The notes under the pieces were generated by a model. That model was given only the letters and a program-made list of their open reading frames with translations, did not search any database and was not told the DNA's origin. The position numbers and the translations under genes are program-made. Shown piece by piece: positions 35,201 through 43,800 of a stretch of DNA of 64,000 bases (within the stretch, counting starts at the first letter, position 1; every line of letters starts with the position of its first letter). The stretch is from Eledone cirrhosa (taxonomy: Eukaryota; Mollusca; Cephalopoda; Octopoda; Eledonidae), in NCBI GenBank assembly GCA_964016885.1, contig OZ024742.1, forward strand, positions 1,428,236 to 1,492,235, given 5' to 3'.

Positions 35201-38200
35201 CAACAGGATTTGAACTCTAAATGTAAAGGGATGTAACTATATGCTGCAAAGCCTGTTGTTCAACTGATACTGCCAATCCTTAAACATATATTAAATACAT
35301 TACATTTAATTTAAACAGTAATAACAAGGATCTTAAGTGCATCATATGGACCAAACTATTTAGATCAGTGACCTTTTTATGGAAACCTTGAAGCCTCTGT
35401 CACTCTAGGCAGGTGCCAAAATATATAGGTATATATAATAAAATAGATAGTAAAGATTAAAGACTAAATCTGATTGAGCAAGTTGTATGGTATTATTTTG
35501 TGGTGGATTGGCAGTATCGGTAGAGGGTCGGACACTATGCTTTGACGTATAGTTACAGCCCTTGCCATTCTGAGTTCAAATCCCGCCGAGGTTAACTTTG
35601 CTTTTCATCCTTACGGGGTCAATAAAATAAAGTACCAGTAACGCACTGGGATAATTGTTGGCCTTGTGCCAAAAGTAGAAACAATTATTTAATATATTTT
35701 CTTGGGTGGTAAATTGTCAGAGTCGGTAGAGCATCAGACAATTGCTTAGCAGTATTTGTTCTGGTTCTTTACATTCTGAGTTCAAATCCCATAAAGGTCA
35801 ACTTTGTCTTTCATCCTTCCAAGGTTGATAAAATATAATATTAGTCATGTACTAGAGTAGATATAATTGACTTTCCCTGTCCCTTAAACTGCTGGCTTTG
35901 GCCCCTAAATTAGAAACCATTATTTGAAATATTTTCATTTCTTATAAGAATGTCAAGTTTTCGTCCCAACGTTCAATGGACCCTGCTGGGTAGGTTGATT
36001 GGCCCCCTGGGAGTTGACTATTTTGGAACCCCTGAAATAAACTATCACTTGTATGTAGGTTGTTAGTACTACACTCCACATTTTTTCTTGTGATGAACAT
36101 ATATTTGAGCAAGAGATTAATAAAATATTGACTGATCAATACAAGATCAATAATATTTAGAGAGAGATAAAGCTCAATTCTAACTGTACTTATGTTGTTA
36201 TTGATTTTATTGAACATAAAATAATCTTAATGTTAGATTTATGATTGAATTGGGAATTGTGTTGTAAGAGTTAATATTAATATTCTTCTCACTGGGTCAC
36301 TGTACCTAAATAATACTGTAGTTAAACTATAGATTTAACTATAGCACAGAGGTTTAACTATAGCACATAGGTTTAACTATATATAGCACATAGGTTTAAC
36401 TATATATATAGCACATAGGTTTAATTTGGCTCTTAATAATATACAAGTATTTTAAAGCCGTTTTCCCTGCTGAAACAAGGGTTTACCTTATGACAGGCTC
36501 CATACATATCCAGGGGACCTTTGGTTTTACAACCAGATGCCTTTCCTAACCTGTTTAATAGCATTGTACAGTTTGTAGGGATATGGTGAACCTATTCTAA
36601 ACCAGCTGCACACAGCACATAGCTCTATATGATAATGTTTAGGTATTTATTAATCAAGGTAAGATATTCAGGTTAGTTAATGCGGCCACTGTATTAAGGT
36701 TATCATTTAACAATATGTTGGCTCTTAATCTAATTTAGTTATTTAATTAATCAAGGTAACTTATTCAGGTAAGCTAATATGGTCAGTAGACCAAGGTAAT
36801 AGTTTAACTATGTATAGCTGTTTGGTAATCTAATTATTTATTAATCCAAGTTATTCAGCTAATGTGGGTGTTTTCTTGTGTCCTAATTAGGCTCGTTAAT
36901 ACTGGCTTTTTAATTAATTTTATCTTTTTTTTTCATGAATCCAGCCTTGGATTTTATTTTTAATATAAGATATTTAGATTGGAATATTAATTACTATGTT
37001 AATTTTAGATTGGAATGTGGAGTTTTTATTTTCTTAATGATAATTCTTTCTAACGCAGGCACAAGGCCATCAATTTGGGAGAAGGGGACGCTGGTTATAT
37101 CAACCCCGGTACTTAACTGGTACTTTATCAGCCCTGGAAGAAAAAAAGGCAAAGTTGACTTAGAATGTAAAAAGTTGTAACTAAATACTGCAGTGTTATT
37201 TACTTATACTCTGATATATTCAAACTAGTGTCAACATCTTAGTTGTTATAGTCACAAAATATCAGCTGTTCTACCCTCTGGCCATCTTCAGAGGTATTAT
37301 CATTATTTTACACTGATGGCAGTGGATTGGCAGTATCGGTAGAGGGTCGGATGCCATGCTTTGCAGCATAGAGTTACGGCCCATTATGGTCTAAGTTCAA
37401 ATCCCGCCAAGGTTAATTTTACCTTTCATCCTTACAGGGTCGATAACATAAAGGACCAGTAACACATTGGGATAATTACTGGCCTTGTGCTAAAAGTAGA
37501 AACAATTATTTTAAATTGATGTATTCAAGCTAATGCCTATATCTTGGTTGTTATAGTCATAACTTTTCAACTGTTAGTGGGAAGTAAAAGATGTAACTAC
37601 ATTTTTGGCACACAAGGAGTGACCGGTAAACAATGTACCAATATGTATTTGACACACATCAAATGATACCAATATGTTTTTGGTATTTAAAGAGTTAATG
37701 ATTTCACAACTTCCAGCTATCCCTACTGAGATCCAATCTATTGTATGTTGTGTTTCTAGTCCTTAAATTGATTGACAAACCAGCCATCATATTACGGAGG
37801 TGGTGTAAGCTGATGCTGGTCTCAATATTGGCAGTAATGTAATAAATAGCTGGCACTATACCAGAACTTCAGCACTATTAATATGGTGGTCAAGAGAAGA
37901 TTAGAGTTGTTGTAAAACTGCCAACAATATGTTGGCAATCAGCTGTAATTAACCTCTGTAATTATAGATCGAAGATGGAATATTAGTGCCTGCAGAGGGA
38001 AACATTGACTATAGGGGTGTGGCTAAGGAGATAGACTATGGCCCACAATGTTAAGGATTCAATTCTCACTGATTTTTGTGCTGGAATTCTTCCTACAATA
38101 TGCTCGCTTGTAGCTGGACTGTTAACATTGTGTTAAACAATAACAAATATTACACCTTAGTACATATCTGATAACACATCAAATGATTATTATGCAACTA

Positions 38201-38388
38201 CTTTGATGTCTTTTAAATACACATAACAGGATTATATAATAAACAGAATGTGTGCATAAACCATCTCTTTTCTTCATAATATTGACACTGTTTGATACCT
38301 TAATGTACCCACATCATGGAGTGCTTAGGTCTGTTTACACCAAAGTCAGTTGATTTATTGATCAACCAACATTTCTTTACTTGGAATT

Positions 38389-38435
<47 letters not shown>

Positions 38436-40354
38436 AACCCATGCCATCGTGAAAAAATGGACGTTAAACGGAGATGATAATGATGATATATAATGTAAAT
38501 TTTCACAACAATTTGTCCACTAGTAAAAATACTATAAACATTTAAGTTAATAAACTTACTTTTACATGTTTTCTACTAAATTCTCACTGAAGGTTAACCC
38601 TTTCGATACCCACTCAAAACTGTCTCTGGTTCTATCAAACAAAACCACCATTTTAAAGGGTTTCTACTTAAAAGGAATCCTGCCAACATAATTTTAACAT
38701 GTCCTTATGTTATAAATGCCATCTTAATGAAATTATAAATTTAGTAAATAATTCCCAAATTCTTCATTAATTAATTAAAATACAAAGTATTTAATTAGAA
38801 ATACTGTAATGAAAGGGTTAAGGTTTAATGAGATTTGTGTGACATTACTTCATGTTAACTAACCACATATTAACCATGTAATATCTATAGTCCCCTGTAC
38901 TAAATATATAATATATACACCCATTAAAACCATGTAATATCTATAGGCGCCTGTACTAAATATATAATATATACACCCATTAAAACCATGTAATATCTAT
39001 AGGCCCCTGTACTAAATATATAATATATACACTCTAAAACTACTTTGTATGTTTTTTTTTACCTTTTGTATTTTTATTTTATTTTCCTATTTGCTTCATA
39101 CCTGCTTCTCTTGAAATTAAATGCTTGCATTTCTTCTTTTCTTTTCTTTGTTACAAAATCATATCCAATACATGTTTTCATTTGATCAAATCTCAGTTTT
39201 TAACTATTTCTATTGTTTCATGTCAATTTTCATAAACTTTTCTAACATACAAATTATAGTCAGAAAATGTAGGGAAACACCCCACACATGTTAAAAACTA
39301 TTCCTATATCCCTATATTGTTTACAATGTAATTCCACTTTCATTTTAACAAATCTTTTTATCTTCTGTGAAATAAATGTTTATGTATTATTTTTATTATT
39401 ACATCCAAGTTTTTCTCAAAACATGGAGAAAACACCAACAAAACCCTGCATTTATTTGTCAAAAGTAGGTCCTGTGTTGTTCTCATTTTATGTAATCTTA
39501 CTTTGAGGGTTGACTGAAAAATTTATAGACTGACCAAGATACTCTCATGGAATGACCAAATGAGGTTTATTTTTCAACATAGTCCCTGGAAAGAAACAAT
39601 GTAGTTATTAATAAGAAGAGTTAAAATTAATGCATGCTAGATTTCACAGCTCTAGCATCACTCCTTCATAACAATAGCCAGCCTATAAACTTTCATCCAA
39701 CCCTCATACTTTTAACAAACCTATTTCTACCGTTTGAAGTAAATTTATATGTATTATTATTACATCCATGTTTGGTTCAGATCAGAACATGTGGGAGCAT
39801 AACATGTGGTAAACAAAATAAACCCCAGTAGAAACTTACTCTCTTTTTCAGTGTATTGATGCCTTAAACAATGTCCATTCCAAAATCAATGTATCTGTTG
39901 CTGGACGGAAGAATATTACTGAGACATTTAATAAATGTAAGTTAAACCTTTCACAACTGCATCCCTAATGAACTACACTCTATTTCAGTTAATTAATGAA
40001 GATATTTGAGGGATTTACTAAAATTATTAATTATTTCATTACTAAGATAATAACTTCACATATGGTTTTTATATAAAATTATGTTAGATTTTAATTTAAA
40101 CTGGAAACTATAAAAATGGGTGGTTTTAATTCATAGAACCAGAGCTGGTTTTGGTAACTAAAGGGTTAAACCTTTTCTAAAATCTTTCTTTCTTGTTTTT
40201 TATGGTTTATATTTAATATATTTTATTTGAAGAACTGGGACATCTCCACCTTTGTATTTCTTTCTAGTATCAGAACTTCAGAAATATTTAGACCCAGAAT
40301 TTACTGATGAACTCACTATAACAACATCAGCTAAAACTGAAATGATACTGGCTG
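18842..40354 (+). CDS. DCTN3: DCTN3, dynactin subunit 3 (p24), 5' exons only
   Basis: Exons 18842-18940, 20065-20094 (microexon, probable), 31216-31236 (microexon, probable), 39852-39936 and 40268-40354. All phases agree. The start [20 protein letters not shown] then VFGLSDKD parallels the human LQARVEELERWVYG opening. [20 protein letters not shown] aligns with [36 protein letters not shown] aligns with IEDLIKYLDPEYIDRI, the most diagnostic match. About 107 residues are present of a usual ~186; the C-terminal half is beyond 64000 or was missed. Known role: coiled-coil subunit of the dynactin shoulder with dynamitin and p150Glued, linking dynein to cargo. The gene is spread over >45 kb of transposon- and satellite-filled introns. 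Confidence 0.88.
18941..20064. other. DCTN3 intron 1
   Basis: Mostly unique AT-rich sequence. 19620-19870 holds a decayed repeat (GACATGCTCCAGTATGGCC, TATATAGGATAGAAGAGGTC) related to the SINE tail and to the foldback at 5385-5655. Confidence 0.45.
20065..20094 (+). CDS. DCTN3: DCTN3 putative 30-bp microexon
   Basis: ACATTCTTTCAG precedes and GTAAGT follows; reads [10 protein letters not shown], phase 0 on both sides, so it could be included or skipped without a frame change. No homology to test it; support is splice signals only. Confidence 0.5.
20255..20650 (+). repeat. OR2-type SINE body interrupted by a MITE
   Basis: TACTCAGCTGAAAATGAGTA, then AGCTGGGGGTT, the insert, then ACCTTGCAATGGACTGGCAT, CACGCTATAGAAACTGGAAT, AAGCACCAGTCTGATGAG. 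Matches the uninterrupted body at 40540-40700. Confidence 0.8.
20312..20515. mobile_element. piggyBac-like MITE (204 bp, TTAA duplication)
   Basis: Flanked by TTAA at 20308-20311 and 20516-20519. The ends are inverted: ACCATTAGCATTTA left, TAAATGCTAAAGGG right. No ORF. TTAA target choice is characteristic of piggyBac. Confidence 0.75.
20825..22080 (+). repeat. Diverged SINE heads and CA microsatellite
   Basis: 20825-20885 has a tRNA-like A/B-box pair (GTTGGTTAGGGTGTTGGAC, GTAGGTTCGATTCCTAG). 21293-21600 is a long interrupted (CA)n. 21750-21870 is another OR2-type SINE head (TGTCCTTGAGCAAGTCATTT). 21870-22080 is unrecognised. Apparent proteins over the (CA)n are compositional. Confidence 0.7.
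22235..22500 (+). mobile_element. LINE 3' tail plus a second LINE coding scrap
   Basis: 22238-22395 is the 3' UTR ending ATGTTAAACGTAGATGATGA. Immediately after, 22405-22495 reads [20 protein letters not shown], the LINE C-terminal '[10 protein letters not shown]' region from another copy. Confidence 0.7.
22597..24126 (-). mobile_element. Penelope-like element, 5'-truncated, inverted copy (broken ORF)
   Basis: Minus strand. From 24124 it reads [32 protein letters not shown] and [19 protein letters not shown], the end of the Penelope reverse-transcriptase/thumb region, and on to WYDNQR. There ~90 bp present in the right-hand copy are deleted between short AGAT repeats, shifting frame. 23639-23286 carries the cysteine motif and GIY-YIG nuclease; the last residues continue past 23286 in another frame. 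The 3' region contains a hammerhead-like core (22854-22881) and ends at a TA repeat near 22597. Confidence 0.85.
24127..25466 (+). mobile_element. Penelope-like element, 5'-truncated, direct copy
   Basis: Mirror image of the neighbouring copy, starting ~140 bp further into the element (CACACTATGCTAAACCCATG at 24122). Ends in a 3' region shared with the left copy (CAGTGAGTC, AATATGACCCTCCCCAAGTA) and an (AT)n, where the LINE begins. The two copies meet head-to-head. Confidence 0.85.
24139..25050 (+). CDS. Penelope-like element C-terminal protein with GIY-YIG endonuclease
   Basis: 303 uninterrupted residues from ATG 24139 to TAA 25048-25050. Residues 1-130 are the connector after the (missing) reverse transcriptase. 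Residues 169-186 carry a cysteine cluster ([19 protein letters not shown]). The GIY-YIG fold follows: VVYSIRC at 192-198, TYIGET at 208-213, [11 protein letters not shown] at 214-224, [10 protein letters not shown] at 236-245. This nuclease arrangement is typical of Penelope-like retroelements. The true protein was longer at the N-terminus; the ATG used here is just the first Met after truncation. Probably not a host gene. Confidence 0.85.
   Translation: MASKYMILKNSAMSSSAKFNILIADLVRVMKNVSRMCDPTEMERHIQHFINRMQFSGYNQRDRIRLYKGATEKYKTLIELDMKGICPLYRSKSWNSLDRARHKIGKATSWYDNQRYQSVMFVDATPGGKLANQCRKVLRKTHLKIKVVEKPGTTIKPLISKTYPFKKTHCTNRKCIICKVNPRINCKTRNVVYSIRCTEGTCRNMTTTYIGETARSIGERIDQHWGELKGRKNGSVLYEHARQQHNGNIDNIEIRIISKHRNDPADRQIREASEIELRRPRLNRKNEWNNNNTQTNNTDLSEV
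25499..28394 (+). mobile_element. RTE-like non-LTR retrotransposon, 5'-truncated, nearly intact ORF2
   Basis: Begins at the (AT)n of the Penelope copy, inside the endonuclease domain, and ends with a short 3' UTR (28001-28378) and a (GAT)n tail (28379-28393). A short UTR and microsatellite tail are typical of the RTE clade; the exact clade is uncertain. Truncated copies at 6460-7693 and 9752-10497 share this tail. Confidence 0.9.
25502..28000 (+). pseudogene. LINE ORF2: endonuclease end, reverse transcriptase, zinc ribbon, C-terminal domain; one in-frame TAG
   Basis: One frame runs 25502-28000, broken only by TAG at 26513-26515. The endonuclease end has [15 protein letters not shown] and [12 protein letters not shown]. 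The reverse transcriptase has [43 protein letters not shown] and the catalytic YADD (27044-27055). Next comes a zinc ribbon, [18 protein letters not shown] and CGRC, then a C-terminal domain with [20 protein letters not shown] and [12 protein letters not shown]. The stop replaces the position expected to be Trp (VVPKDW), so a single TGG to TAG change explains it. ORF1 and the endonuclease N-terminus are absent. A young, dead-on-arrival copy. Confidence 0.88.
28738..29160. repeat. Foldback element between microsatellites
   Basis: (CA)n at 28740-28770 and (AT)n at 29091-29160 surround an inverted repeat: 28783-28855 (AAGAATAAAGGAACAAAGAA, ATCAGTGTTGCA, CATATTACATATGTTTCA) against 28945-29010 (ACATATGTAATATGTTATAA, TGCAGCACTGATTCTGTG, TTCTTTTATTCTTA). 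Confidence 0.75.
29320..30408. other. DCTN3 intron, LINE-tail scraps and unassigned repeat
   Basis: 29328-29370 is a bare LINE tail (ATCATCATCGTCTAACGTCC). 30100-30220 (AGGTCTACATAGACCATGTC, AGTACTGAAGTGGGACTGCT) recurs inverted at 47856-47942 and more weakly at 16715-16795. The remainder is unique, no gene. Confidence 0.5.
30409..30860 (+). repeat. Composite SINE: tRNA-like head, LINE-type 3' tail
   Basis: The head GGCACATGGCTTAGTGGTTA and B-box GTGAGTTCAATACTCAG are followed by CCTTGAGCAAGACACTTTAT. The second half is the LINE 3' tail (GGTGTTAAGAAGGGCATCCA, AACCCATGCTAGCGTGGAAG) ending (GAT)n. Sister copies at 53072-53408 (+) and 54936-55254 (-); tail-only fragments at 40740-40850 and 56315-56577. 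Confidence 0.88.
30904..30939 (+). ncRNA. Hammerhead-like core
   Basis: CTGATGA (30908-30914), a short stem II (AGGAC/GTCT with a bulge), GAAAC (30928-30932) and GTT as cleavage triplet (30933-30935). TCTT (30904-30907) can pair with AAGA (30936-30939) as stem I. Stem III is only A-T/C-G with no loop, so it would work best as a dimer. Weaker than the 171-213 motif. Confidence 0.4.
31025..31615. repeat. AT/GT/CT microsatellites
   Basis: (TA)n/(TG)n at 31027-31095, (CT)n at 31281-31313, and a long TATG/TACA mix at 31407-31615. ATTTTAATACTGGTAATGGT at 31382 recurs as a close variant at 31998. Confidence 0.85.
31216..31236 (+). CDS. DCTN3: DCTN3 putative 21-bp microexon
   Basis: Preceded by CCTGCTTCCCTTCCAG, followed by GTAACA. 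Reads AKPTNVK, phase 0. KPTNVK-CIDAL lines up with human GSRK-VADGL, which favours a real exon. Confidence 0.6.
31618..31722. mobile_element. Short foldback, same family as 13740-14473
   Basis: TTAAAATAACAGATTAAAGT, TTAAGCAAAGAA, TGCTTTCACCC and then the complement (GATCCCATTAAGGGTGAAAG, CAACGATTCTTTGCTTAA) with almost no spacer. Confidence 0.8.
31755..31985. mobile_element. Foldback with hammerhead-like core (31872-31934)
   Basis: The left part (31770-31830: CACAGGACAAAGGCACTACC, AAGGTTTCAAGGCCAAAATT) pairs with the right (31915-31975: GTCAAAATTGGGCCTTGAAA, CCTTGGGTATTGCC). CTGAAGA at 31872, a long stem (AAAGGTCACTATTTTGA / TCAAAATTGGGCCTT) and GAAAC at 31930 follow the hammerhead order. 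Confidence 0.65.
32030..32265. mobile_element. Foldback with hammerhead-like core (32158-32198)
   Basis: The outer ends AATGATATTAAATAAAT / ATTTATTTAATATCATT are inverted. An inner hairpin at 32059-32106 (CCTTATTGGTTGGAAATTCA and its complement) is near perfect. CTGATGA (32158), a stem II of AAG.GTACCAA / TTGG.TAC.CTT and GAAA (32195) are in order; GATTTTAT upstream can pair with ATAAAAT downstream. Confidence 0.65.
32462..32698. mobile_element. Foldback with ~67-bp near-perfect arms
   Basis: The left arm 32464-32531 (GAATGAAGAGTAACATGGTT, GGCTGTACAATAAGGGGC, AAGTACTGACAATTGTTTCA) is repeated inverted at 32626-32694. The ~95-bp centre is unique. Confidence 0.88.
32700..33400. other. DCTN3 intron, low repeat content
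   Basis: 33230-33365 (CACCAGACCAGGATCATG, CATGAAGCAGGTTGTACTGG) has a relative at 57120-57245. Otherwise nothing recognised. Confidence 0.45.
33400..33680. repeat. (CAC)n array with CACGTCACAC spacers
   Basis: CAC triplets in blocks of three to nine separated by GTCACAC or ATCACAC. All three forward frames are open (His, Thr or Pro runs), which is compositional, not coding. Confidence 0.95.
33745..34150. repeat. 34-bp tandem repeat, ~12 copies
   Basis: The unit is GACCACAGTTAGCCCATGAC followed by TTTCCTCGATAACA. One copy is truncated near 34061. In the DCTN3 intron. Confidence 0.95.
34308..34860. repeat. 57-bp tandem repeat, ~9.5 copies
   Basis: The unit begins GGTAGATGGGTGAGATTGTT and continues ACCTCTGGGGTTAATCACTA, AAGTACCTCTCCAGAAT. 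Nearly identical copies; 57 is a multiple of three, so both strands show ORFs (179 and 172 codons) that I regard as spurious. Confidence 0.95.
35082..35926. repeat. Three OR1-type SINEs
   Basis: 35082-35284 minus; 35508-35692 plus (best copy: TGGATTGGCAGTATCGGTAG, GAGTTCAAATCCCGCCGAGG, TTGGCCTTGTGCCAAAAGTA); 35703-35926 plus, diverged. The minus and plus copies form an inverted pair 220 bp apart. Confidence 0.88.
36290..36880. repeat. Short degenerate tandem repeats
   Basis: 36340-36420 has TAGCACATAGGTTTAACTAT repeated. 36645-36850 has three loose copies of TAATCAAGGTAA..TATTCAGGT. No gene. Confidence 0.55.
37040..37575. repeat. OR1 SINEs (37045-37195 minus, 37318-37508 plus) around a dispersed repeat
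   Basis: The two SINEs are inverted with ~120 bp between them. The spacer (TGTCAACATCTTAGTTGTTA, TACCCTCTGGCCATCTTCAG) is the inverted relative of 4020-4195; a second piece follows at 37515-37570. Confidence 0.8.
37576..39851. other. DCTN3 intron, mostly unique
   Basis: Contents: (CT)n/(AT)n at 38391-38435; a LINE tail scrap at 38437-38490; three copies of a 57-bp unit at 38868-39030 (ACCATGTAATATCTATAGGC, CCTGTACTAAATATATAATA). The rest is AT-rich with no coding signal. Confidence 0.5.
39852..39936 (+). CDS. DCTN3: DCTN3 exon (p24 helix 1)
   Basis: 85 bp between CTTTTTCAG and GTAAGT. Reads [20 protein letters not shown] then NITETFNK; clear p24 match. Confidence 0.88.
40268..40354 (+). CDS. 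DCTN3: DCTN3 exon (KYLDPEF motif)
   Basis: 87 bp between TTTCTAG and GTAAGT, completing the split Leu codon. Reads [20 protein letters not shown] then AKTEMILA; the KYLDPE motif is the family's best-conserved stretch. Confidence 0.93.
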
Positions 40355-40374
40355 GTAAGTGAAACACTTCATCT

Positions 40375-40846
40375 TTATACCTGATATCAGATTTTGTGAT
40401 GGCAAAGGAAGAGAATTCACACTTGCAATATGGATGTCAGCTGTCCTACAATTGGTTAGGGTTACGATAACAATCTTGTGGCTTTCATTCTTGAACTGGG
40501 TTGTGTTGTGTTTTTGAGAAAAACATTTCATGTTGCTCCAGTATACTCAGCTGAAAATGCGTACCAGCAATAGCTGGGGGTTTACCCTTGTGATGGACTG
40601 GCGCCCTGTCTAGAGGGGTGTCTTGTATTCTCAGTTGCTTCACGCCACGGAATCCAGGATAAGCACCAGCCTGATGAGCCTCCAGGCTTGTGACAGACTT
40701 TTACTTAACATTATATGTGTACGTGTGTATATATATATATCATCACCGTCTTACGCCCGTTCTTCCACGCTAGCATGGGTTAGACGAGTTATCCTGTTGT
40801 GGGCAGTGTCTGGTCGGCTGACTTTGTCTTGCTCATACGGGAACTG

Positions 40847-40860
<14 letters not shown>
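40375..40860. repeat. OR2-type SINE (+) followed by LINE tail (-)
   Basis: 40510-40705 carries the SINE body including TGTGATGGACTGGCGCCCTG, TCTAGAGGGGTGTCTTGTAT. 40740-40850 is a composite-SINE/LINE tail in reverse (ATCATCACCGTCTTACGCCC). Confidence 0.82.
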
Positions 40861-40885
<25 letters not shown>

Positions 40886-40889
40886 TTTA

Positions 40890-43800
40890 CATAACCCTGA
40901 GATGGACTGGCAAGCTGTCCAGGAGGACGTCTTATAACAGTGTGATAGACTAGCGTCCTGTCCAAGGGGAAGTCTTGTAACAGTGTGATAGACTAGCGTC
41001 CTGTCCAGGGGGAAGTCTTGTAACACTGTGATAGACTAGCGTCCTGTCCAGGTGGAAGTCTTGTAACACTGTGATAGACTAGCGTCCTGTCCAGGGGGAA
41101 GTCTTGTAACAGTGTGATAGACTAGCGTCCTGTCCAGGGGGAAGTCTTATAACAGTGTGATAGACTAGCGTCCTGTCCAGGTGGAAGTCTTGTAACACTG
41201 TGATAGACTAGCGTCCTGTCCAGGGGGAAGTCTTGTAACACTGTGATAGACTAGCGTCCTGTCCAGGTGGAAGTCTTGTAACACTGTGATAGACTAGCGT
41301 CCTGTCCAGGTGGAAGTCTTGTAACACTGTGATAGACTAGCGTCCTGTCCAGGGGGAAGTCTTATAACAGTGTGATAGACTAGCGTCCTGTCCAGGTGGA
41401 AGTCTTGTAACACTGTGATAGACTAGCGTCCTGTCCAGGGGGAAGTCTTGTAACACTGTGATAGACTAGCGTCCTGTCCAGGTGGAAGTCTTGTAACACT
41501 GTGATAGACTAGCGTCCTGTCCAGGTGGAAGTCTTGTAACACTGTGATAGACTAGCGTCCTGTCCAGGGGGAAGTCTTTTAACACTGTGATAGACTAGCG
41601 TCCTGTCCAAGGGGAAGTCTTGTAACAGTGTGATAGACTAGCGTCCTGTCCAGGGGGAAGTCTTGTAACAGTGTGATAGACTAGTATTCTGTCCAGGGGG
41701 AAGTCTTGTAACACTGTGATAGACTAGCATCCTGTCCGGGGCGAAGTCTTGTAACACTGTGATAGACTAGCATCCTGTCCGGGGGAAAGTCTTGTAACAC
41801 TGTGATAGACTAGCATCCTGTCCGGGGGGAAGTCTTGTAACACTGTGATAGACTAGTATTCTGTCCAGGGGAAGTGTTGTAACACTGTGATAGACTAGTA
41901 TTCTGTCCAGGGGGAAGTCTTGTAACACTGTGATAGACTAGCATCCTGTCCGGGGGGAAGTCTTGTAACACTGTGATAGACTGGCATGCTGTCCTGGGGG
42001 AAGTCTTGTAACACTGTGATAGGCTAGCATCCTGTCCAGGGGGAAGTCTTGTAACACTGTGATAGACTCGTGTCCTGTCCAGGGGGAACTCTTGTAACAC
42101 TGTGATAGACTAGTTTTCTGTCCAGGGGGAAGTCTTGTAACACTGTGATTCACTAGTATTCTGCCCAGGGGGAAGTCTTGTAACACTGTGATAGACTAGT
42201 ATTCTGTCTAGAGGGAAGTCTTGTAACACTGGATAGACTAGCGTCCTGCCCAGGGTGAAGTCTTGTAACACTGTGATTCACTAGTATTCTGCCCAGGGGG
42301 AAGTCTTGTAACACTGTGATAGACTAGTATTCTGTCTAGAGGGAAGTCTTGTAACACTGTGATAGACTAGCGTCCTGTCCAGAGGGAAGTCTTGTAACAC
42401 TGTGATAGGCTAGCTTCCTGTCCAGGGGGAAGACTTGTAACACTGTGATAGACTAGCGTCCTGTCCAGGGGGAAGTCTTGTAACACTGTGATAGACTAGC
42501 GTCCTGTCCTGGGGGAAGTCTTGTAACATTGATAGACTAGCGTCCTGTCCAGGGGGAAGTCTTATAACACTGTGATAGACTAGCGTCCTGTCCAGGGGGA
42601 AGTCTTGTAACACTGTGATAGACTGGCATGCTGTCCTGGGGGAAGTCTTGTAACACTGTGATAGACTAGCGTCCTGTCCTGGGGGAAGTCTTGTAACACT
42701 GTGATAGACTAGCGTCCTGTCCAGGGGGAAGTCTTGTAAATCTGTGATAGACTAGCGTCCTGTCCAGGGGGAAGTCTTGTAACACTGTGATAGACTAGCG
42801 TCCTGTCCACGGGGAAGTCTTGTAAATCTGTGATAGACTAGCGTCCTGTCCAGGGGGAAGTCTTGTAACACTGTGATAGACTAGCGTCCTGTCCTGGGGG
42901 AAGTCTTGTAACACTGATAGACTAGCGTCCTGTCCAGGGGGAAGTCTTGTAACACTGTGATAGATTAGCGTCCTGTCCTGGGGGAAGTCCTGTAACACTG
43001 TGATAGACTAGCATCCTGTCCAGGAGGAAGTCTTGTAAATCTGTGATAGACTAGCGTCCTGTCCAGGGGGAAGTCTTGTAACACTGTGATAGACTAGCGT
43101 CCTGTCCAGTGGGAAGTCTTGTAACACTGTGATAGACTAGTACTCTGTCCAGAGGAAAGTCTTGTAACACTTTGATAGACCAGTATTCTGTCCAGAGGAA
43201 ACTCTTGTAACACTGTGATAGACTAGTGTCCTGTCCAGGGGGAAGTCTTGTAACACTGTGATAGACTAGCATCCTGTCCAGGAGGAAGTCTTGTAACACT
43301 GTGATAGACTAGTATTCTGTCCAGAGGGAAGTCTTGTAACACTGTGATAGACTAGCGTCCTGTCCAGAGGGAAGTCTTGTAACACTGTGATAGACTAGTA
43401 TTCTGTCTAGAGGGAAGTCTTGTAACACTGTGATGGACTAGCGTCCTGTCCAGTGGGAAGTCTTGTAACACTGTGATAGACTAGTATTCTGTCCAGAGGG
43501 AAGTCTTGTAACACTGTGATAGACTAGTGTCCTGTCCAGGGAGAAGTCTTGTAACACTGTGATAGACTAGAGTCCTGTCCAGAGGGAAGTCTTGTAACAC
43601 TGTGATAGACTAGCGTCCTGTCCAGGAGGAAGTCTTGTAACACTGTGATAGACTAGTGTCCTGTCCAGGGGGAAGTCTTGTAACACTGTGATAGACTAGC
43701 ATCCTGTCCAGGAGGAAGTCTTGTAACACTGTGATAGACTAGTATTCTGTCCAGAGGGAAGTCTTGTAACACTGTGATAGACTAGCGTCCTGTCCAGAGG